Below are positions 16,333 to 21,833 of a stretch of DNA of 21,833 nucleotides, in pieces (the first letter of the stretch is position 1; the number at the start of each line of letters is the position of its first letter). The stretch covers positions 1 through 21,833 of the forward strand of contig JAZRXH010000064.1 in assembly GCA_045600125.1 (NCBI GenBank), given 5' to 3'. Position numbers and translations under genes: made by a program. A model generated the notes under the pieces. The model was not told where the DNA came from, did no database searches, and worked only from the letters and a program-made list of their open reading frames with translations. This DNA comes from SIG622 sp045600125. GTDB lineage: Bacteria > Bacillota > Clostridia > Oscillospirales > CAG-382.

Positions 16333-16810
16333 AACTCCGGAGGCTTTCCAGAAGCTCGGACAGCTCTTCCCTTCCCTCCACGACAATGCCGGTGCGGAGC
16401 AGCTCACGGTCGTAGTCGGTGAGGCTGTAAGCGGCAAGGTCGAGCTCGGATTCCACCGTGCCGTCGGTGCGGTAAACGCCGATCCTTCCGTTGTGGCTTT
16501 TGATGACACGGAAGGTGCTTTCGGGGTTTTCGGCGGGTGCGCTGTCTTCGGAGGATACCACGGTTTCTTTTCCGACGGGAGTTTTCTTTTCGGATTTTCC
16601 GGATTTTCCGGATCTTCCGGATCCTTCTGCGATCTCTTCAATCTCTTCGGGAGCGTCCCGGAGGCTTTCGGCATCGGCGCTTTTCACGCTGCCGTAGGTC
16701 ACGGCATCGGGGATAAGAACGGTGCCGAGAAAAAAGAGTCCTGCCATGGCGACGGTCGCAAGGGTGCATTCGGCAAATCTCACAAGGAAACGGCGGATCG
16801 GCATTTTCAT
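16331..16810 (-). CDS. Small single-pass membrane protein with BofC-like C-terminal domain
   Basis: A 159-residue protein. I start at ATG 16810 because AGGGA lies 7 bases upstream; a GTG seven codons earlier would include that site. Residues about 14-34 are one hydrophobic segment after a positive N-terminus, so the bulk is probably outside. Residues 50-98 are a charged, low-complexity linker (GSGRSGKSGKSEKK). Residues 100-155 (FRVIKSHNGRIGVY, then LAAYSLTDYDRELLRTGIVV, then a Glu-rich end) match by eye the short domain at the end of BofC and of many uncharacterised clostridial membrane proteins. In Bacillus BofC restrains SpoIVB during sporulation; there is no evidence for that role here. 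It is transcribed divergently from the penicillin-binding protein and converges on the AraC-family gene. Confidence 0.7.
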   Translation of the reverse strand: MKMPIRRFLVRFAECTLATVAMAGLFFLGTVLIPDAVTYGSVKSADAESLRDAPEEIEEIAEGSGRSGKSGKSEKKTPVGKETVVSSEDSAPAENPESTFRVIKSHNGRIGVYRTDGTVESELDLAAYSLTDYDRELLRTGIVVEGREELSELLESLRS

Positions 16811-17032
16811 TCGGTCTTCCCTTTCTTTCACATTTTTTCACAGTCATTTCGTTATTCTTTCATTCCGACCCTATTCTTCCCCGCTTTTCTCGTTTTATGC
16901 CTTTTTCCCCGGAAAAGGAAGGGCAAAAACGGAAAACAGAGGAATACTATAAAGACAAGATTCGGTATCATCGGTCATTCGGACGTGAGGCTTTACGGTC
17001 GTTTGCCGCATTTATGAAACGGAGATATGGAC

Positions 17033-19804
17033 ATGAGTGCAAAAGCTACAAGAAAAAACAAGAAGAAGAAGGGCTTTTTCGGCGTTCTCGGAAGCATATT
17101 CGGGTCGCTTCTGAGCGTCCTTCTGACGCTGCTGCTCATCGGCGTCATTACGGGCATCATCGTCTGTGCAAGGTTTGCCATCTACTGTCGGGATTATCTG
17201 ATAGACGATGACTACGACATAAAGGACCTGCAGTATTCTCTCGATATGACCACGAAGATATACTATCCCGAATACTCGGACATCGGCCGCACGCAGCTGG
17301 TGGGCTACCACGAGATGGAGGATCAGCGTATCCACGGTACCGAGAACCGTTTCTGGGCAAGCGTGAACGACATGCCGGATAATCTGAAGAACGCCTTCAT
17401 TGCCATCGAGGACAAGCGTTTCTACACCAACAACGGCATTGACATCAAGCGTACTCTCGGTGCGACCCTCATGTTCGTGGGCGGCAACAAGAGCTACGGC
17501 GGTTCCACCATCACCCAGCAGCTCATCAAGAACATCACCGGCGAGCGGGACAGCACCATCCAGAGAAAGGTGACCGAGATCTCCCGTGCCATCAGTCTTA
17601 CGAAAAAGCACACCAAGAGCGAGATCATCGAGATGTACCTCAACACCATTCCCCTTTCCCACGGCTGTTACGGCGTCTCGGCGGCGGCGGATTACTATTT
17701 CAGCAAGGAAGTAAAGGATCTGACCCTCGTGGAATGCGCAGCGCTTGCCGCCATCCCGAAGTCGCCGACCAAGTACGACCCGAAGCGGAATCCGGAATTC
17801 AACAAGCAGCGCCGTGACACGGTACTGGACGAGATGCACAACCAGGAGCTCATTTCCGACGAGGAATTCCAGGAGGCGCTGAACACCGAGCTCGTACTGA
17901 ACATCAAGATCAACGAGCCCTCGAATGTGATCTATTCCTACTTCACCGAAGCGCTCCGTCAGCAGGTGGTGGCGGACCTTGTGGAGGAGGGCTACACGAA
18001 AGAGCTTGCCAATCAGATGATCCTCTCCGGCGGTCTTGAGATCTACGCCACGGTGGATCCTTTCATTCAGAACGCCATGGAGGAGGTCTATGCGGATCCT
18101 TCCACCTTCGTGAAGGTGGACGACGGTGTACAGCCTCAGTCCGCCATGGTGGTTATGGAGCCTCACACCGGCGACGTGCTCGGCATCATCGGAGGCAGAG
18201 GAGAAAAAACGGGAAATCTGACGCTGAACCGGGCTACCAAGAGCACCCGTCAGATCGGCTCCTCCATAAAGCCCATATCGGTCTACGCTCCGGCGCTGGA
18301 CATGGGACTCATCACCATGGGAAGTGTGATAGACGACACGCCCGTGGAGTTCAAGGGCTCCATGGGAAGATACTGGCCGAAGAACTCTCCGGCGGTATAC
18401 GACGGCAAGTGCACCATCTCGAGAGCCATTGCGGTGTCCAAGAACACGGCGGCGGTCAAGATCCTGCAGGAGCTCTCCTATGACTATTCCTATAAGTTCC
18501 TCACCGAGAAGTGCGGCATCACGACCCTTGTGGAGTCAGACCTTGCGGACTCGCCTCTGGCACTCGGCGGTCTTACCTACGGTATCAGCCCTCTGGAGGT
18601 CGCAGGCGCTTATTCCATGCTCGCCAACGACGGTATCCACGTAGAACCCCGTTTCTACACGAGAGTCGTGGACAGCCGGGGCAACGAGATCCTTTCGAGA
18701 CCCCGCACCGGTGACTCGGTGGTAGCGGTGGACAAATCCACGGCGCAGATCATGACAAAGCTCCTGACCGGCGTTGTGAATACCGGTACCGGTACCGGCG
18801 TGACGCTGCGGCACAAGATCGAGGTAGCGGGCAAGACCGGTACCACCAACAAGAATTACGACGTTTATTTCGTAGGCTATACCCCTTACTATCTCGGTGC
18901 GACCTGGTTCGGTTACGACCAGAACCGTTCCCTTGCAAAGTTCGGCGCCAATCAGGCACTGGCAGGCTGGGACAAGGTCATGAACAAGATCCACGAGCGG
19001 GTATTCGAGCAGGAATCCGGAAATCTTCGCAAGTTCGACTATTCGGGACTTGTGACGGCAAGCTACTGCAAGGACTCCGGCATGGCGCCCGGCGTTTACT
19101 GCCGCTCGGACGTGCGGGGTTCGCGGATCGAAACGGCGTACTACAAGCCGGGTACCGAGCCGAAAGAGACCTGCGACTGTCACGTTCCCATGAAGTGGGA
19201 CACCTCCACCGGATGCATCGCTTCGGAATACTGTCCCGACGAGGTATGCTCCACGAGATCCTTTGTAAAGGTGGGAAATGAGAGAATATTCTCCTACGGT
19301 GTGACGATCTCGGATGCGAGATACACCATGATGGAGCTTCCCGACCCGTATCCGTATCCCACCGTTTCCACGGTGAGCATCTTTGACAATCTCTTTGCGT
19401 ACGGCAACTACGGCTTTGCACGGAATGCGGGCGTCGTACCTCCGAACGCATACTGTACCTTCCACACGGCTCCCGTAGAGGTCGAACCATCCTTTGAAGA
19501 TCCGGAAGGCGGTTCGGAAGGTTCCGATGGGAACCGTGAAGAGCCTCCGGTCAGCGTCGATGTGCCCGTTGATGGCGGTGAAACGCCGTCGACCGGTACA
19601 ACACCGCCGGACACCGGTTCGGATGCGCCGGATGACGGACACGAAGATGTGGAGATCGGCATCGACGATATTCTCGGAAATACCGGCAAGACCGAGGAAA
19701 AGACCGAGAGCGGTCCGAGCCACGAGCTTGCCGTGCACAAGACGGACAGGTCCGATGAGACAGGCGCAGGTGATGCGGGGAATACCGGGGACAAAGCGGC
19801 ATAA
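17033..19804 (+). CDS. Class A penicillin-binding protein (PBP1A-type), peptidoglycan glycosyltransferase and transpeptidase
   Basis: A 923-residue bifunctional cell-wall synthase. I use ATG 17033, 8 bases after GGAG; the ATG two codons earlier is only 2 bases from it. A Lys-rich cytoplasmic tail (KKNKKKKGFF type) is followed by one membrane segment at about 22-46. The GT51 domain has catalytic Glu126 in IEDKRFYTNNG, GGSTITQQ (156-163), and KSEIIEMYLN (195-204). The transpeptidase domain has SxxK (Ser410, GSSIKP), SxN (SKN 469-471) and KTG (601-603). A Cys-rich segment (C679, C690, C714, C716, C728, C734, C739) follows, then an acidic, Gly/Pro/Thr-rich tail from about 815 to the end. The enzyme polymerises lipid II and cross-links stem peptides outside the membrane. 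All catalytic motifs are intact. No terminator follows before the SLH gene. Confidence 0.96.
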   Translation: MSAKATRKNKKKKGFFGVLGSIFGSLLSVLLTLLLIGVITGIIVCARFAIYCRDYLIDDDYDIKDLQYSLDMTTKIYYPEYSDIGRTQLVGYHEMEDQRIHGTENRFWASVNDMPDNLKNAFIAIEDKRFYTNNGIDIKRTLGATLMFVGGNKSYGGSTITQQLIKNITGERDSTIQRKVTEISRAISLTKKHTKSEIIEMYLNTIPLSHGCYGVSAAADYYFSKEVKDLTLVECAALAAIPKSPTKYDPKRNPEFNKQRRDTVLDEMHNQELISDEEFQEALNTELVLNIKINEPSNVIYSYFTEALRQQVVADLVEEGYTKELANQMILSGGLEIYATVDPFIQNAMEEVYADPSTFVKVDDGVQPQSAMVVMEPHTGDVLGIIGGRGEKTGNLTLNRATKSTRQIGSSIKPISVYAPALDMGLITMGSVIDDTPVEFKGSMGRYWPKNSPAVYDGKCTISRAIAVSKNTAAVKILQELSYDYSYKFLTEKCGITTLVESDLADSPLALGGLTYGISPLEVAGAYSMLANDGIHVEPRFYTRVVDSRGNEILSRPRTGDSVVAVDKSTAQIMTKLLTGVVNTGTGTGVTLRHKIEVAGKTGTTNKNYDVYFVGYTPYYLGATWFGYDQNRSLAKFGANQALAGWDKVMNKIHERVFEQESGNLRKFDYSGLVTASYCKDSGMAPGVYCRSDVRGSRIETAYYKPGTEPKETCDCHVPMKWDTSTGCIASEYCPDEVCSTRSFVKVGNERIFSYGVTISDARYTMMELPDPYPYPTVSTVSIFDNLFAYGNYGFARNAGVVPPNAYCTFHTAPVEVEPSFEDPEGGSEGSDGNREEPPVSVDVPVDGGETPSTGTTPPDTGSDAPDDGHEDVEIGIDDILGNTGKTEEKTESGPSHELAVHKTDRSDETGAGDAGNTGDKAA

Positions 19805-19819
19805 GCTTTCCCGCAAAGC

Positions 19820-19888
19820 ATGAAAAAGAAGCAAAAAAGCAAAAGAAGTAAAAGAAATACAAGAAGTAAAAGCGGAAGAAAAATATAA
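19820..19888 (+). other. Very basic 22-codon open frame in the PBP-SLH gap
   Basis: An ATG at 19820 opens 22 codons ending in TAA; over half are Lys or Arg, with Ser, Asn and Gly between. It contains a 12-base direct repeat, AAGAAGTAAAAG at 19843-19854 and 19861-19872. No ribosome site precedes it, so it may just be a purine-rich linker; I list it as a candidate small protein, not as a gene. Confidence 0.2.
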
Positions 19889-19923
19889 CCGTCTGCCGAC
19901 TGCGGCTTTACGGAGGATCGTCA

Positions 19924-21315
19924 ATGAGCCATGGAAAATTCAGAAAACGAATATGCACGCTGTCGATAGCAGCCGCTTTTGTTGCGTCGCTGGCAAACGG
20001 GTCATCGACCTACGGCTTCGACATCCCGAACGTGCCGGAGCGCCTTGCGAAAGCCCCCTATGCGGCTCTGCTCTATGCCGATGCCGCGGGAGAGGCGCCG
20101 GGAGCGGAGAAGTTCTGCGACGTCCCGAAGGACGAGTGGTACTACTCTTACGTTGACCGGCTCGTGGCGGACGGCATCATCAAGGGAATGACGAGCACCG
20201 AATTCGTTCCGGACGGGAATCTGAAGGTTTCCGAGAGTGCGGCGTTGGTCGTGCGGGCTCTGGGGCTTGACGGTCTTTGCGAAGAATACGAAAAGGAATG
20301 GGAATACGAGGGAGAACTCGGCTCACTGTGGTTCCGTCCCTATGTGGGGATCCTTCTTGACACAGGAGTCGTGGAGGACGGCGAATACGGGCTCTCGAAA
20401 GGGCTTGACGGGATATTCCGGATGGAATCCCGGGACGTTCTCGAATCCCCCATCACCCGCTCGCAGTTTGCCAAGATGCTGGCGAGGATGACGGTGCTGG
20501 ATGACAATTACTCCTGCATCGAAGCCGGGTGCGACTACCCGGAGCGGAGCATCTACGGTCACGAATTCATCCGGGGCGGCATGTATGACGACGAAGCCAT
20601 CGAAAAGTATGCCGGGGGCATTGCGGACTACTCCGAGATAGCCGAGGAATATGTGCCCTACGTGCTGATGGGGTATTACAACGGCCTTTTCAACGGGGAC
20701 GACAAGGGAAATTTCAATCCGTCGGATAATCTTCGCCGCAGTGAAATGGCAAAGCTGATGGCGGTGGTCACCTATCCGGAGCTTCGGCACGGGGAGGACT
20801 TCCGGAGTGCGGCAAGCGTCATTCCCGAGGGCGCTCTCTATGAGGATTACTACGGAAAGACTGCGCTCTATAAGAATGCGGGCGAAGAAATTCTAAGGAA
20901 TATCGCACGAAATACAGCGGTGACGGAGGATGGGAAGGTGGAAGTTTCCCTTTCGTCGTCGGCGCCGCTTGGGTATGCCGTCGAGGTCTTCGGTTACATA
21001 TGGAACGGCACGGGATACGAGGAAAAGGCGTTTCTCGGACTCGGAAGCGAAGGGACCGCACACGGGGCAAGTCTGAATTTTGACACCGGAAACAAGGCAG
21101 CGAAGGTGCTGTACGTTCTCCGGGATCTTTCGAGAGGCGGCGAAGCGGTGGGCGCTCTGGATGCGGACATCGTAGGCGGAGAGATCACTTTCGCAAGTCT
21201 TATCGCCGGGGAAGAAGCAGCGCTTGCCGAAGTCCCGGAAGAGCCGGAAGAGCCGGGCGAAGCGGAAGGAACCGATGAACCCGAAGGAACCGATGAGCAG
21301 ATCCCGGCGGAATAA
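19924..21315 (+). CDS. SLH-domain cell-surface protein
   Basis: A 463-residue exported protein; the start ATG 19924 has GGAGG 7 bases upstream. A signal peptide is present (MSHGKFRKRICTLSIAAAF, cleavage near residue 27-30). Three S-layer-homology units lie at about 62-113 (FCDVPKDEWYYSYVDRL, then LVADGIIKGMTSTEFVPDGN), 132-190 (a longer, divergent copy ending ITRSQFAKMLARM) and 235-285 (YVPYVLMGYYNGLFNGDD, NFNPSDNLRRSEMAKLMAVV). SLH units bind pyruvylated secondary wall polymers and fix proteins to the surface. Residues about 330-430 look like an Ig-like or beta-sandwich domain, and the tail is P/E-rich (EEPEEPEEPGEAEG). No cohesin is visible. Its position behind a PBP suggests a wall-anchoring or envelope role. 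Confidence 0.9.
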   Translation: MSHGKFRKRICTLSIAAAFVASLANGSSTYGFDIPNVPERLAKAPYAALLYADAAGEAPGAEKFCDVPKDEWYYSYVDRLVADGIIKGMTSTEFVPDGNLKVSESAALVVRALGLDGLCEEYEKEWEYEGELGSLWFRPYVGILLDTGVVEDGEYGLSKGLDGIFRMESRDVLESPITRSQFAKMLARMTVLDDNYSCIEAGCDYPERSIYGHEFIRGGMYDDEAIEKYAGGIADYSEIAEEYVPYVLMGYYNGLFNGDDKGNFNPSDNLRRSEMAKLMAVVTYPELRHGEDFRSAASVIPEGALYEDYYGKTALYKNAGEEILRNIARNTAVTEDGKVEVSLSSSAPLGYAVEVFGYIWNGTGYEEKAFLGLGSEGTAHGASLNFDTGNKAAKVLYVLRDLSRGGEAVGALDADIVGGEITFASLIAGEEAALAEVPEEPEEPGEAEGTDEPEGTDEQIPAE

Positions 21316-21360
21316 AGAGTACACGATAGATTTCCAGTATAATTATGGAAGGGAATCAAA

Positions 21361-21833
21361 ATGAAAAACGTAAAAGTAAACTGCAACAGCACGGTGGGTG
21401 CCATAAGACCGATGCACGGTGTCGGCGGCGGTCCGGTGACGATGAATTTCACCTTTGATGCGACCGAGTATTTCAGGAGGGCGCACATCCCCTTCTGCCG
21501 CACCCACGACATAGAGTATCCTCTCGGTGCCGGGGAATACGTGGACATCCACTGCATCTTTCCGAACTTCGACGCCGACGCAGAGGATCCGAAGTCGTAC
21601 AACTTCGTTTTCACCGACGAATATCTGAAGGCTATTATCGCCTGCGGGGCGAAGCCCTTCTACCGTCTCGGCTCCACCATCGAGCATCAGCCCATCAAGC
21701 GGTACATCCATCCGCCGAAGGACTATGTGAAATGGGCAAAGATCTGCTCCCACATCATCTCCCACTACAACGAGGGCTGGGCGGACGGCTTCCGCATGGG
21801 CATCGAATACTGGGAAATCTGGAACGAGCCGGA
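21361..21833 (+). CDS. GH39-like glycoside hydrolase, cut at its 3' end by the window edge
   Basis: The frame is open from ATG 21361 to the window edge (157 residues), with GGAAGGGAA just upstream. There is no signal peptide, so it is probably cytoplasmic. The sequence has clan GH-A features: FCRTHDIEYPL, a strand ACGAKPFYRLGS, PPKDYVKWAKIC, and the acid/base motif EIWNEP with Glu156. The block before it, HYNEGW followed by FRMGIEYWEIWNEP, is typical of family GH39 (beta-xylosidases and related enzymes). GH51 or other clan A families are possible because the second half is missing. It lies 45 bases after the SLH gene without a terminator, so it may be co-transcribed, and could trim imported xylo-oligosaccharides (inference). 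Confidence 0.8.
   Translation, partial: MKNVKVNCNSTVGAIRPMHGVGGGPVTMNFTFDATEYFRRAHIPFCRTHDIEYPLGAGEYVDIHCIFPNFDADAEDPKSYNFVFTDEYLKAIIACGAKPFYRLGSTIEHQPIKRYIHPPKDYVKWAKICSHIISHYNEGWADGFRMGIEYWEIWNEP

Noticed and set aside
16946..16952. TATAAA-like -10 box for the penicillin-binding protein
   Set aside because: The sequence 17 bases upstream is A-rich with no TTGACA-like hexamer. The PBP promoter is probably in 16811-17032, but I cannot place it.
21338..21343. TATAAT just upstream of the GH39-like gene as a promoter
   Set aside because: No -35-like hexamer lies 16-18 bases upstream and the box sits right next to the ribosome site, so it is probably chance.

Overview
The window looks like a chromosomal piece of a plant-fibre-degrading, Gram-positive, gut- or rumen-type Clostridia (Ruminococcus-like Bacillota). 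The reasons are four predicted exported proteins ending in dockerin or dockerin-like modules, an S-layer-homology (SLH) protein, a class A penicillin-binding protein with a long acidic tail, good AGGAGG-type ribosome sites and sigma-A-type promoters. Species cannot be named from the sequence alone. I see no tRNA, rRNA, CRISPR array or transposon.

Layout. (1) Positions 1-2614, minus strand: a two-gene operon of paralogous CocE/NonD-type alpha/beta hydrolases. One has an N-terminal membrane segment; the other, cut by the window edge, has none. (2) Positions 2689-10592, minus strand: two giant exported dockerin proteins, each with its own consensus promoter and intrinsic terminator. The 1225-residue protein combines Listeria/Bacteroides-type repeats, a beta-helix-like region, a possible cohesin-like module and a dockerin. 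The 1242-residue protein is a GH5 glucanase followed by the same kind of repeats, beta-helix region and dockerin. (3) Positions 10742-15081, plus strand: a promoter with a long structured leader, then two tandem paralogous exported transglutaminase-like proteins with degenerate C-terminal dockerins, then a strong terminator. (4) Positions 15234-16266, plus strand: an AraC-family regulator whose leader carries an intrinsic terminator-like hairpin right after the promoter. (5) A convergent small membrane protein with a BofC-like C-terminal domain. (6) Positions 17033-21833, plus strand: a PBP1A-type peptidoglycan synthase, an SLH protein and the start of a cytoplasmic GH39-like glycoside hydrolase, with no obvious terminator between them.

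How the parts may fit (inference): dockerin proteins would be secreted and plugged into cohesin scaffolds on the cell surface, the GH5 enzyme would cut beta-glucans, and the transglutaminase-like proteins might cross-link or process surface or substrate proteins. The SLH protein and PBP act in the wall. The hydrolases and the cytoplasmic GH39 enzyme may remove acyl groups and finish oligosaccharides. The AraC regulator, alone between the modules, is a candidate local controller. The strongest leads are the cohesin-like module inside a dockerin protein, the tandem dockerin-transglutaminases, and the terminator in the AraC leader.
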